From: Photobacterium sp. GB-56
GTDB taxonomy: Bacteria > Pseudomonadota > Gammaproteobacteria > Enterobacterales > Vibrionaceae
Reading direction: 5' to 3'
Length of the DNA stretch: 64,000 nucleotides
NCBI RefSeq assembly: GCF_003026105.1
Contig: NZ_PYNW01000007.1
Span: 1 to 64,000, forward strand
Below are positions 56,161-63,993 of this stretch, one piece after another. Positions within the stretch are counted from its first letter, which is position 1. Each line of letters starts with the position of its first letter. Position numbers and translations under genes: made by a program. The notes beneath the pieces were generated by a model. It did not search any database and was not told the DNA's origin. It saw nothing but the letters and a program-made list of their open reading frames with translations.

Positions 56161-56823
56161 ATGGAATCCTCTATTTTTCCCTCTTGGTTAGGAGGGTATG
56201 AAATTAACCGTTATATCACTAATCCTAATATTAAAGTTGGAGATTACAGTTATTATTCTGGCTACTACCATCAGCACCATTTTGAAGATCAATGTGTTCA
56301 TTATCTACTGGGTGATAAATCCACGATTGAAGCTTGGCAGTCAGGTATTTTTGGTGATGTTGATCAATTAATTATTGGCCGTTATTGCTCTATTGCCACA
56401 GGAGTCGTGTTTATGTTGTCGGGTAATCAAGGACACCGACATGATTGGATCTCGACATTCCCATTTGATTTCCAAGAATTTGGCGATGGCGTCAAAACCG
56501 GGATCCAACGAGCGGGCGATACGGTTGTTGGTAACGATGTTTGGTTCGGGGCTGAATGCGTTATTTTACCTGGCGTAAAAATAGCTGATGGTGCCGTGAT
56601 TGGTACTCGTGCCGTTGTAACAAAAGATGTTGAACCCTATTCTGTTATGGTGGGTAACCCATCGCGATGTGTTAAAAAACGATTTACAGAGCAACAGATC
56701 GCTTTATTGCTAGAGATGCAGTGGTGGAACTGGCCAAAATCTGCATTAAAAGCAGCAATGCCGTTGATGTGTAGTACGCAGGTCGATGAACTCTATCAAT
56801 ATTATTTAGATAACATAAAATAA
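56161..56823 (+). CDS. catB: CatB-type (xenobiotic) O-acetyltransferase, probable chloramphenicol acetyltransferase
   Basis: A 220-residue left-handed beta-helix acetyltransferase. It follows type-B chloramphenicol acetyltransferases nearly end to end: NPNIKVGDYSYYSGYYHQHHFEDQ, IIGRYCSIATGVVFMLSGNQGHRHDWISTFPF (His of GHRHDW is the catalytic base), GDTVVGNDVWFGAECVILPGVKIADGAVIGTRAVVTKDVEPYSVMVGNP and the C-terminal LLLEMQWWNWP. It should transfer acetyl from acetyl-CoA to chloramphenicol or a related compound. There is no attC after it, so it is not an obvious cassette. Whether it gives resistance cannot be said from sequence. Confidence 0.88.
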   Translation: MESSIFPSWLGGYEINRYITNPNIKVGDYSYYSGYYHQHHFEDQCVHYLLGDKSTIEAWQSGIFGDVDQLIIGRYCSIATGVVFMLSGNQGHRHDWISTFPFDFQEFGDGVKTGIQRAGDTVVGNDVWFGAECVILPGVKIADGAVIGTRAVVTKDVEPYSVMVGNPSRCVKKRFTEQQIALLLEMQWWNWPKSALKAAMPLMCSTQVDELYQYYLDNIK

Positions 56824-57252
56824 TATTGTAAGTTTAAAACTTTTTTTAGTTACTTTATAAAAGCATTCCTTTTTTGATGTGCTTCCTTTCTATATATGCC
56901 TTTTTGTTATTAGTTTCAGTCTAGTTTGAAAAAATTACATTGATTTACAATTATTCAATGCTGAAAATGTGTATTTTATGGTTAACTCTACGGTAAATGA
57001 TCAACTAAATTTGAAATTCAGATGAATTTTTATGCTTTAAAAATCGATTTTTAGTTAAAAAATTGATCTGAACCAGTAAAAATTCAATTTTTAAGTTTTT
57101 TTTAAAACAAAAGTTGAGATATTCAAATTAAATTGAGTAAGATGGTTGAGCCAGCTTGTTGACAGATACCTTTTTCGACATTTTCAGTGAGCTAGCTTCA
57201 AGGTGGATAGTGATATCCGAAATTTGCCCTTAAAAATATTGATGAGATAACC
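56824..57252. other. Upstream region of ackA
   Basis: About 430 bp of AT-rich sequence without a gene. It must hold the ackA promoter; no confident promoter or operator was identified. Confidence 0.5.
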
Positions 57253-58458
57253 ATGAGCAATTCTTTAGTTCTTGTAATCAATTCTGGTAGTTCTTCACTT
57301 AAATTTGCTTTAATTGATACTGTCAACGGTGAAGCTACGTTAAGCGGCCTTGGTGAGTGCTTCGGCCTCCCTGAAGCAGTGGTTAGCTGGAAAGTCAATG
57401 GTGAAAAGCACGAATACAAGCTTGATGGTTTAGATCATCACCATCAACAAGCGATTGATCGTATTGTCGATTTAGTCGACGAACTTGGTCTAAAAGAAAA
57501 TATCGTCGCTGTGGGTCACCGTGTTGTTCAAGGTGGTAACTTATTTGATCATACTGTTAAGATTGATGAAAAAGTTATCGCTGATATTGAGTCGCTAAGC
57601 GATCTAGCACCACTACATAACCATGCACACGTTATTGGTATGCGTGCAGCAAGCAAAGCATTCCCTACATTGTCTCAGTATGCAATTTTCGATACTGCAT
57701 TCCACCAAACAATGCCTGAAAAAGCATATACTTACGCAATTTCTCAAGAAGTTAGCAAAGAGTACAACATCCGTCGTTACGGCTTCCACGGCACAAGCCA
57801 CTACTTTGTAACGCGTGAAGCAGCGAAAGTCGTGAATAAGCCAGTTGACGCATCAAGCTTTATTTCTGTTCACCTAGGTAACGGCGCATCAGTATGTGTG
57901 GTTAAAAACGGTGAAAGTATTGATACATCAATGGGCTTCACGCCACTTGCCGGCTTAATGATGGGGACACGCTGTGGTGATATCGACCCAAGTATACTTG
58001 AGTACTTATTAAAGAAAGGCTGGAGTAAAGAGCGCCTAGAGAAAGAACTCGTTACGAATTCTGGTTTCCTTGGTGTTTCTGGCTTTACAAGCGACTGTCG
58101 CGGCATTATTGAAGCAATGGAAGATGAAAGCCATCCTCACCACCACGGTGCTAAGCTCGCGTTTGAGCTATTTACGTACCGCGTAGCAAAATACATTGCA
58201 TCATACATGGTGGCACTTGATGAGCTAGACGGCATCATTTTCACTGGTGGTATCGGCGAAAACGCAATGCCAATTCGTAGTGAAATTCTACGTTTAATGA
58301 AGATCTTTGGTTACCAAGAAGATATAGAAGGTAATACCGCTGCACGTTTTGGCGCACAGGGTATTATCACTAAGCCAAATACACCACTAGCAATGGTTAT
58401 CCCAACCAATGAAGAGTGGGTAATTGCAAAAGAATCAATGGCGCTATTGCACGCATAA
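57253..58458 (+). CDS. ackA: Acetate kinase
   Basis: A 401-residue enzyme that interconverts acetate + ATP and acetyl phosphate + ADP. Family signatures are complete: VLVINSGSSSLKFALID at the start, AVGHRVVQGGNLF, FDTAFHQTMPEKAYTYAIS, RRYGFHGTSH (catalytic His and Arg region), SVHLGNGASVCVV, and IIFTGGIGENA. The length is standard. There is no pta gene beside it, unlike the usual ackA-pta pair, which fits a second acetate kinase on chromosome 2 as in V. cholerae. Codon use is strongly biased (highly expressed). The 3' end is followed by a complex of hairpins. Confidence 0.96.
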   Translation: MSNSLVLVINSGSSSLKFALIDTVNGEATLSGLGECFGLPEAVVSWKVNGEKHEYKLDGLDHHHQQAIDRIVDLVDELGLKENIVAVGHRVVQGGNLFDHTVKIDEKVIADIESLSDLAPLHNHAHVIGMRAASKAFPTLSQYAIFDTAFHQTMPEKAYTYAISQEVSKEYNIRRYGFHGTSHYFVTREAAKVVNKPVDASSFISVHLGNGASVCVVKNGESIDTSMGFTPLAGLMMGTRCGDIDPSILEYLLKKGWSKERLEKELVTNSGFLGVSGFTSDCRGIIEAMEDESHPHHHGAKLAFELFTYRVAKYIASYMVALDELDGIIFTGGIGENAMPIRSEILRLMKIFGYQEDIEGNTAARFGAQGIITKPNTPLAMVIPTNEEWVIAKESMALLHA

Positions 58459-58480
58459 GTGACAATGACGTACTAGATTT

Positions 58481-58576
58481 CCGAGTGGAACGGCTCGGAC
58501 GATACTTTGGTTTGGAACCCCAAAGTATATGGAACGGAAAGACGGCTCTTTGCTTTTGCATCGAGCCGTTTTTTCT
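58481..58576 (+). terminator. Structured ackA 3' end with two competing 5' arms and a T-run
   Basis: CGAGCCGTT (58562-58570) followed by TTTTTT is the 3' arm of a terminator. Two 5' arms can pair with it: AACGGCTCG (58489-58497) and ACGGCTC (58542-58548). Within the first pairing lies another strong hairpin, ATACTTTGG/CCAAAGTAT (58502-58528). The first arm can also pair with CCGAG at 58481. Either fold ends transcription at about 58576. Confidence 0.75.
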
Positions 58577-58625
58577 CTGGTTGTTACCAGAAGGTGTCAT
58601 CAATTCTCTGAAGTTATATATCCAT

Positions 58626-58705
58626 GAGCTAACTCATTTTTGGACAGAAACTGCTTAGATTAATTGCTCTATTCTGTTAAGTAGATATTAGAAAAAGTAT
58701 GGATA
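58626..58705 (+). repeat. Dispersed repeat copy A (uninterrupted)
   Basis: This 80-bp stretch (GAGCTAACTCATTTTTGGAC ... GAAAAAGTATGGATA) matches the sequence found on both sides of the group II intron at 60441-60458 and 62627-62690 at about three bases in four. It therefore shows what the intron's empty target looks like. The repeat's nature is unknown. Confidence 0.75.
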
Positions 58706-58730
58706 GGTGTCGCCTGCGCGACACATATCC
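58701..58730. terminator. Strong hairpin, probable terminator
   Basis: GTGTCGC/GCGACAC with loop CTGC, extended outwards by GGATA/TATCC, is followed by CTTATTTTTT on the plus strand. It separates ackA from the cassette genes. Confidence 0.7.
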
Positions 58731-58745
58731 TTATTTTTTGCATGC

Positions 58746-58817
58746 CTATTGCAATGCGTCCCATGACCTGACTCGTTCACGAATTTTTGCCATAGCTTGT
58801 TCTACAGATTGAGTCAT
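58746..58817 (-). CDS. Possible 23-residue peptide coupled to the upstream gene
   Basis: A short frame, MTQSVEQAMAKIRERVRSWD plus ALQ, begins in the ATGA that overlaps the stop of the gene at 58814. The overlap and the amphipathic, charged sequence are suggestive of a coupled gene, but the length gives little statistical weight and no family is known. It may be the start of a once longer gene. Confidence 0.3.
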   Translation of the reverse strand: MTQSVEQAMAKIRERVRSWDALQ

Positions 58818-59383
58818 GACTGTTTGGTTTTTTCTGCATCTTCCCAGTAGTCTCTTTTTAGATCGTTAGGAGAACGTAGTTCATAGTCGATAGATTCATG
58901 ATGAGCTGTCTTATCGATTTCTAAAATTGATTGATAAATATCTTCGGTAAAAAATGGTCGTTTCGTTTCGCGTACCTGAAACAAAGCTTTTCGAGCTTCG
59001 TATAATCGGTCTAAACGTTTATTTTTTCTTTCATCTTCAGATTCATTTAGGTCTACATGATCAAATATCGGACGTAATTGCAGCGTAGCGGAACGAAGCT
59101 CAACCAAGCATTCTGTCAATTGGCTAAGTACTTCGTATTCTTTTTCGAAACGATAGCTGTGAGTAGAAATTCTAGACATTAATGCCGCTTTAGTTTCTTC
59201 AAGTTGAGTAGCATAATCAATTTTAACATCCTCAATTTTCTGAGTAATATCGCCAATATCTTCTTTTGTAGCTATATTTTTTCCTTTTTCATTTGAATAG
59301 CTAAACAATAACTTCCTAAATAGAAATAGACACCCAATCGCAATTAATACAATTACCTGTAAAGTAATGTTCACCAGTTCCAT
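58814..59383 (-). CDS. Membrane-anchored coiled-coil protein, probable integron cassette gene
   Basis: A 189-residue protein of unknown function. A membrane helix (MELVNITLQVIVLIAIGCLFLF) is followed by a coiled-coil stretch (IGDITQKIEDVKIDYATQLEETKAALMSR) and a charged helical domain. GAGGAG before 59383 supports this start; longer frames run into the attC site. The gene begins 25 bp after the GGGCGTTAT end of the attC-like site at 59408, as the first gene after an attC point of insertion does. No attC follows it, so this cassette has lost its own or is the array's end. The role is unknown. Confidence 0.7.
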   Translation of the reverse strand: MELVNITLQVIVLIAIGCLFLFRKLLFSYSNEKGKNIATKEDIGDITQKIEDVKIDYATQLEETKAALMSRISTHSYRFEKEYEVLSQLTECLVELRSATLQLRPIFDHVDLNESEDERKNKRLDRLYEARKALFQVRETKRPFFTEDIYQSILEIDKTAHHESIDYELRSPNDLKRDYWEDAEKTKQS

Positions 59384-59407
59384 AATACTCCTCAGCTTCC
59401 TTGGTAT

Positions 59408-59529
59408 ATAACGCCCTGTTAATGTGAGCAACGCAATACCAATGCCGCTGCATACTACCTTACACACTAAACGCACCGAATAGTAAAAATGCTACGCGCT
59501 GCAAATCGCTCTTATAATGCTTTGTTATA
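59408..59529 (-). other. attC-like integron recombination site (VCR type, 122 bp)
   Basis: Read on the minus strand it begins TATAACAAAGC and ends ACAGGGCGTTATA. The ends are complementary (TATAAC/GTTATA), the interior is imperfectly palindromic, and the length and end sequences resemble the V. cholerae repeats of chromosome-2 superintegrons (TATAACAA ... GGGCGTTAT). The stop codon of the gene at 59525 lies inside its left end, and the next gene's ribosome site follows 16 bp after its right end; this is the classic cassette junction. Confidence 0.8.
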
Positions 59530-60148
59530 TTTTTAATACGGCCATCAGTAAACAGTAATTTTTAACGCTTTTACAGTGCTCACCCATCCAATACGCAAAT
59601 GAGGTACTTTTTTGCCAATTAGTACCGACTAAACTGCTATGGATCGTACTATCAGGCGTTGTAAGCAAACCATGAGCAGTGACTTGTTCTGGAACATTGT
59701 TTCGTCCACACCACCATTCAGGCATCGACCGTTTCCATTTTGTTTCTAACCAAACGTCAGATAAAGCTACCACATATTCACTTTCATACTCAGTAACCCC
59801 GTTATCATTGAGGAACTGCTTATCATCATGATGAAGACGCTTTATATCTCTTATAATTTCTTTCTTTTTCTTTGTATGAGATAAGCGCTTTGCCTCGATG
59901 AAAAAAACAGCTTTATGCTTAGGAGAGAAAACAAAACCATCAATATGCTCTTTTTTCTCAACCCAAGGAAACTCAAGCCAAGAGACTGCCATATCATCGT
60001 CCAGACATTTCATTAAGGCATTTACGTAGATATGAACTTGATTAGCTTCAGTAAAGCCCGTACTTCCTCTCGCAGGATAAAAACTTTCTAGCGTTCGAGT
60101 ATAGGTTGATATCATTTCATCAAATGACCGAGAAAATATATGGTCCAT
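59525..60148 (-). CDS. PD-(D/E)xK-like nuclease-fold protein, integron cassette gene
   Basis: A 207-residue protein of unknown function. The central EHIDGFVFSPKHKAVFFIEAKRL fits the PD-(D/E)xK nuclease motif: Asp in HIDGF, then Glu and Lys in IEAK after a beta hairpin. There is also a Trp-rich C-terminal half (MPEWWCGRNNVP...NWQKSTSFAYWMGEH). ATG at 60148 follows GAGG, and the TAA stop lies in the first bases of the attC-like site, so gene plus attC form a cassette. Restriction or repair nucleases share this fold, so a defence role is possible but not shown. Confidence 0.7.
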   Translation of the reverse strand: MDHIFSRSFDEMISTYTRTLESFYPARGSTGFTEANQVHIYVNALMKCLDDDMAVSWLEFPWVEKKEHIDGFVFSPKHKAVFFIEAKRLSHTKKKKEIIRDIKRLHHDDKQFLNDNGVTEYESEYVVALSDVWLETKWKRSMPEWWCGRNNVPEQVTAHGLLTTPDSTIHSSLVGTNWQKSTSFAYWMGEHCKSVKNYCLLMAVLKI

Positions 60149-60406
60149 CAAAACCTCAGAAAAATATAACAGTATATTAATAAACACTCTTATTTATGCG
60201 CAAAAACATACTTATAAATACGTTTATTATACTCGAAAATAATCTATATATATCATAATGTTGATGGCGATTTTTTATACCTAGTGCTTTGTAAGAAGAG
60301 GTGAAAAGTAAGAAATGCATTTAGTCTAACAAGTTTAATAGGGTACTTCTGGTTTATGAATTGCTACTGGTGAATGCTTTGAACCGTTTTGATATAGTCA
60401 AGAGAC

Positions 60407-60436
60407 CTAGCTCATTCTTGGACATTTCTGAGCTAG
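60407..60436. repeat. Palindromic repeat copy C
   Basis: CTAGCTCA and TGAGCTAG form a perfect 8-bp stem around TTCTTGGACATTTC. It shares AGCTCATT-TTGGACA with repeat copies A and B and lies just before the intron. Confidence 0.7.
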
Positions 60437-60440
60437 CCAT

Positions 60441-60458
60441 GATAGCTAGCTCGTTGTT
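60441..60458 (+). repeat. Dispersed repeat copy B, left part, split by the intron
   Basis: GATAGCTAGCTCGTTGTT matches the start of copy A; the remainder continues on the far side of the intron at 62627. Confidence 0.7.
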
Positions 60459-60499
60459 GTCGGATAGGCGGCACTCGTTACCGAGTGCCGCCCTCCTAA

Positions 60500-60533
60500 G
60501 AACCGTACGTGCAACTTTCACTGCATACGGCTC
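60500..60533 (-). ncRNA. Group II intron domain V (catalytic hairpin)
   Basis: A 34-nt hairpin that starts GAGCCGTATGCAGTGAAAGT on the minus strand and ends GTACGGTTC, with the AGC-type catalytic triad side, GAAA tetraloop and bulge. It is nearly invariant among group II introns. Confidence 0.93.
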
Positions 60534-60569
60534 AAGCCTCCGCTAAGGCGTATTACGTTACCCAGCAAC

Positions 60570-62084
60570 CTAGATAGCAGTTAAAGCAGGATCAAACCAA
60601 GAGTGACGGCTTTCCTTTTTCGGCTTCCTCTTTGCCAAGTAATCTTGGTGCTGAGGATCGAACGGTGTCGCTGCACTTCGGATCTTCACATGTCTTTTAA
60701 TTGGCGTTTTCGCTATTTGAGCCAAGTTGTAGTGACAGTCCATGTTCGCGATTTTCTGCCAACCATGAAATTGCCAACCACCACTTCTGTTCATGTAGTA
60801 TTTGCGCCTTACCTAGTCTTTTGGTTTGGTGGGATGACGTCTTACCGCCCATCTCCACAGCAACCAGAAGATTTGATGACCGAGATAACCGAAAGTACGT
60901 TTTGCAACGCAGTGGCGATAATAATTCGCCCAACCCTTCAGTTTAGGGTTCAATAGTCTGATAAGATCATTGACTGGCATTGTTGCGTGCTTCTTGATGA
61001 GTTCACGCAAGTTTCCCAAGAAGGAGAGAACGTTAGTTTTACTCGGTTTGATGAGCAGCTTGCCTTTGTACTTCCTGAGATTAAAACCCAGAAAATCAAA
61101 GCCATCATCTATATGAGTAAGGTGCGTTTTCTCTTCAGAGAGTGCCAACCCTCTCTCTTTTAGAAAATCAATCAGTCGTGGTTTGACTTCGTTAACCAGA
61201 ACATCTTTTGATGAACCCGTTATCACAAAATCGTCCGCATAACCTATAAAGTTAACTCGTTCTCCCGATTTCTTAGCCACTTCTTTTACGAGCTTTTCTA
61301 AACCCGCAAGTGTCAGTAACATAAGCGTTGGGGAGATAATTCCGCCTTGCGGAGTTCCTTCCGATGTTCGGTAGAACAAGCCCTTATCGATATAACCAGA
61401 GCCTAACCACTGCTTCAGCATCCTTTTGTCTATTTGAACATTATCAAGTAGCCATTCATGCCCAATCTTGTCAAAGCAAGCTTTAATGTCACCCTCTAAA
61501 ACCCAACGGCCTGAACGCTTAAGGCACAAGCATTTGAAGCATTGTTGAATTGCATCTGCCGTACTGCGATTGGGGCGAAAACCATAGCTATTTGGGTCTG
61601 CTGTCGTTTCCGATATCGGCTCCAAAGCAAGTAAATACAACGCCTGTTGCGCTCTATCTATCATGCATGGAATGCCTAGAGGTCTGAGTTTGCCATTCTT
61701 TTTCGGGATGTAGATACGTCTGAGGGGTTTGGCTCGATAACCTTTACGGTTCAATTGATTAACTGCGGTCATTCGACGAGCATCCGTATTCCAGATGACA
61801 CCATCTATTCCAGGAGTGTTACTGCCTTTGTTTTGGGACACTCGCTTCACAGCCAGTAATTTCGCTGTTCTGGAGTGCGTTAAAATCCACTGCAAAGCTT
61901 TCACTTTACTGTGTTTTCCCTCTCGGGTTGCTTTTGCAATGCGCATTTGAAGCTTTAACACGTGCGACTCTACGGCTTTCCAATCGATGGATTGCCACTG
62001 AGTGCCATTAGGAGAGGCACTAACTTCTGATGAAGTCACCATTTGCGTTTCTCCTTGAATAAAGTTCTTCAAATCATCTTGCAA
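60570..62084 (-). pseudogene. Group II intron reverse transcriptase/maturase with an in-frame amber codon
   Basis: The reading frame encodes the intron's LtrA-type protein: NTPGIDGVIW, RRIYIPKKNGKLRPLGIPCM, SYGFRPNRSTADA, GDIKACFD, GTPQGGIISPTL and the active site FIGYADDFVI, then the maturase region LKGWANYYRH. At 60813-60815 a TAG stops it after 423 residues (HPTKPKD). The same frame then continues for 80 codons with VRRKYYMNRSGGWQF and PIKRHVKIRSAATPFDP, the usual C terminus. The pattern HPTKPKDW-VRRKYY suggests that TAG replaced a Trp codon (TGG). The shortened protein keeps the RT domain but loses the end. No HNH nuclease is visible. Confidence 0.88.
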
Positions 62085-62626
62085 CGGGAGACCAGTTAGA
62101 AGTCAGCTCGCTTTCGCGCCAGATATAAACCTGTATCCACTTCATTACAAGGTGGCCTTTGCTTTTTCTAACCTCCTTTACCTGCACACCTATCGGCAAT
62201 CTTCGCAGACTGCTTTCCCAATGGGAGATATACAGGCTTACCCTGTTCCGTATGTCGCGAAAAATATCAGGTTAGATGCCCACTATAGTGCGGAGAGTAC
62301 ATCGATCACGAAAGAGTATTGTCCAACCTCTTTCCGACTCTCATTGCCATTTTGGCCACAGCGTATTAACCACTTCCGCTGCTTCATCGTATAACGCGCC
62401 TTACGTGGATTCACTTACGTTCATCATACTGACACCCTAGCACTTACCCGATTTGTGGTTATCAGGAAGAACGTCCTCTCACGATTCAGTTCCCACTCGG
62501 TCTAACAACCAAGTTTCGTTACATTGTCGGATTCGCTGCTTTATTCAGAATCCTAGGGTCATCTGGTGATACAGATGGTTCACTCTTATCGTGGTGAACA
62601 ACGCTTCATACGACTTCAGGTCGCAC

Positions 62627-62690
62627 GGACAGAAACGAGTTAGTCAATTTGCCCTCTTTAAGCTGGTAGGTACTAGAAAAAGTATTGATA
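62627..62690 (+). repeat. Dispersed repeat copy B, right part
   Basis: GGACAGAAACGAGTTAGTCA ... GAAAAAGTATTGATA aligns with the right-hand 64 bp of copy A (58642-58705). Together with 60441-60458 it forms one repeat unit broken by the intron. Confidence 0.72.
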
Positions 62691-62715
62691 ATTTTTTAAT
62701 GAAGTAACTTTAGGG

Positions 62716-62745
62716 TATAAAAAGACCGCCACTATGGGCGGTCAT
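62716..62745 (-). terminator. Terminator of the last operon
   Basis: GACCGCC/GGGCGGTC around ACTAT lies 85 bp after the stop of the minus-strand gene at 62829; the A-run on its left gives the T-run. Confidence 0.85.
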
Positions 62746-62828
62746 TTAACAGTAATTCTATTAAAGAGATCTAATTCGTGGTGGCGAAAAGAATACTGTA
62801 TTTATTCTTACAGTACTCATTGGTTATT

Positions 62829-63275
62829 TTAGTTCTTTGTATAGGTCTTATATACGCCCATATTAGTGTACTTCGTTTTGACTGAGTACCCTTCAGACAA
62901 AAGTCGATCATTGATAATAAAATAGGTGAGGGCTGTAACAATAAAACTGACGATAAAGAAAAATAACATTATTCGGTTTTGTACTTTTATTTTTCTTTTT
63001 GACCATGAGTATTTTGTTGCCTTTCCTGTTTTTATTATAGTAAAAAACATAGACCACGCATGTATCACTAAACCAATAATCATGATGCCACCAAGTGCAT
63101 CTCCAATTGATAACTTAATGATAGGAGATAGGTTATAAGCAGAACTTAATGTATCTATCCATGAAGATAACAACCAACAAGACCCAGCAGTAAAAAAAAC
63201 ACAGATAAAGAAAAATTTTATCTTGGTTATTATCGATACCACTTCATCATTATGATTGCATTTTTCTAAGCGCAT
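62829..63275 (-). CDS. Small four-helix membrane protein, possible immunity protein
   Basis: A 148-residue protein with four predicted membrane helices (about 19-37, 50-70 region, 61-85 and 100-125: FFFICVFFTAGSCWLLSSW, ALGGIMIIGLVIHAWSMFF, RIMLFFFIVSFIVTALTYFI). No enzyme family is recognised. Its start overlaps the end of the gene upstream by 26 bp, so the two are translationally linked. A small membrane protein coupled after a protein with a hydrophobic C-terminal domain is the usual picture for immunity to a pore-forming toxin; that reading is inference. Confidence 0.6.
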   Translation of the reverse strand: MRLEKCNHNDEVVSIITKIKFFFICVFFTAGSCWLLSSWIDTLSSAYNLSPIIKLSIGDALGGIMIIGLVIHAWSMFFTIIKTGKATKYSWSKRKIKVQNRIMLFFFIVSFIVTALTYFIINDRLLSEGYSVKTKYTNMGVYKTYTKN

Positions 63276-63993
63276 TAGTCAATTCTTCTGATACGTTTTT
63301 AACTTCAAAGAATCTATCAAGAATAAGACTTAGACCGATAGAAATTGCTGCAATTGCTACAATTGCAATTGCTCCACTGCCAACAGCAACAAACATTCCA
63401 ACAATAAATTCCGCTCCATAAAGTGCGATAGCAGTTTTAATGAAGTCAGTCCCTACATTTCCGAACCAATCATAAAAATCATAATCATCATTAAAAATTA
63501 GATCATTAGTATTTATAGCGGCTGAAATAATCATGGTCATAGTACCAGCTTTTAAACCCGCACTAATACGCTGCGTTGGCGCTATCCCTAATTGAACAAC
63601 TTTCGGATTATCTATCGCATAGGTCTTTTTTCCATTAACCTTGAAACGCATTCCTTTAATAAGAACATGCCGTAACATCTGCTGTCCATTATTTCGAGTG
63701 GCAATTGATACACGTGTTTTCCCTTTAATCACTGAATATCGCGCTGTCACACCAAAATCGCCAAAGGCTTGGGCTAACTTAACAGCCCCAAAACCAGTTG
63801 CTAAGTATTCGGCCCATGTTTTCGTTTTATCAATATCTTTCAGAATCAATGTTGATGGTATTTGACCTTTTTGATGATATCGATCATCAATCAAGTTTTT
63901 AATGGTATGGAATGAATCTTCTTCAGTGAGAAGCAACACAGCTTGATGATTCTTTTCTAATTCTTCTTGAAGTGTACATTGCCCAGTAAACAC
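63250..63993 (-). CDS. C-terminal part of a larger protein with hydrophobic tail, possible membrane-acting toxin domain (truncated at the window edge)
   Basis: At least 247 residues are present. The frame stays open to the window edge at 64000 (the GTG at 63993 is not a convincing start), so the N terminus is probably missing. The first 130 residues are soluble; then come GTMTMIISAAINTNDLIF and a long hydrophobic segment, FIKTAIALYGAEFIVGMFVAVGSGAIAIVAIAAISIGLSLIL, which could form a membrane hairpin, and a short charged tail. This layout is seen in toxin domains at the C terminus of secreted effectors. No PAAR, Rhs or VgrG part is visible here, so the class is open. Confidence 0.55.
   Translation of the reverse strand: MFTGQCTLQEELEKNHQAVLLLTEEDSFHTIKNLIDDRYHQKGQIPSTLILKDIDKTKTWAEYLATGFGAVKLAQAFGDFGVTARYSVIKGKTRVSIATRNNGQQMLRHVLIKGMRFKVNGKKTYAIDNPKVVQLGIAPTQRISAGLKAGTMTMIISAAINTNDLIFNDDYDFYDWFGNVGTDFIKTAIALYGAEFIVGMFVAVGSGAIAIVAIAAISIGLSLILDRFFEVKNVSEELTNALRKMQS

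Larger units (their letters stand above)
60459..62626 (-). mobile_element. Group II intron, 2168 bp, complete ends
   Basis: On the minus strand the 5' end is GTGCGACCTG (62626) and the 3' end is CTATCCGAC (60459), giving the canonical GTGCG and AC ends. Domain V (60500-60533) and domain VI are present, and a maturase/reverse transcriptase gene lies inside. The boundaries are supported by copy A of the repeat at 58626, which runs through the insertion point as TTTTTGGACAG, whereas here TTGTT and GGACAG are separated by the intron. It inserts in intergenic DNA between the cassette genes and the terminal operon. Confidence 0.9.

Noticed and set aside
62152..62394. Reading frame on the plus strand inside the intron
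   Set aside because: It lies in the structured 5' part of the group II intron, antisense, with no family resemblance.
62385..62400. GTTATACG on the minus strand as a second attC end
   Set aside because: It falls inside the intron's 5' RNA domains and has no complementary partner end, so it is probably chance.
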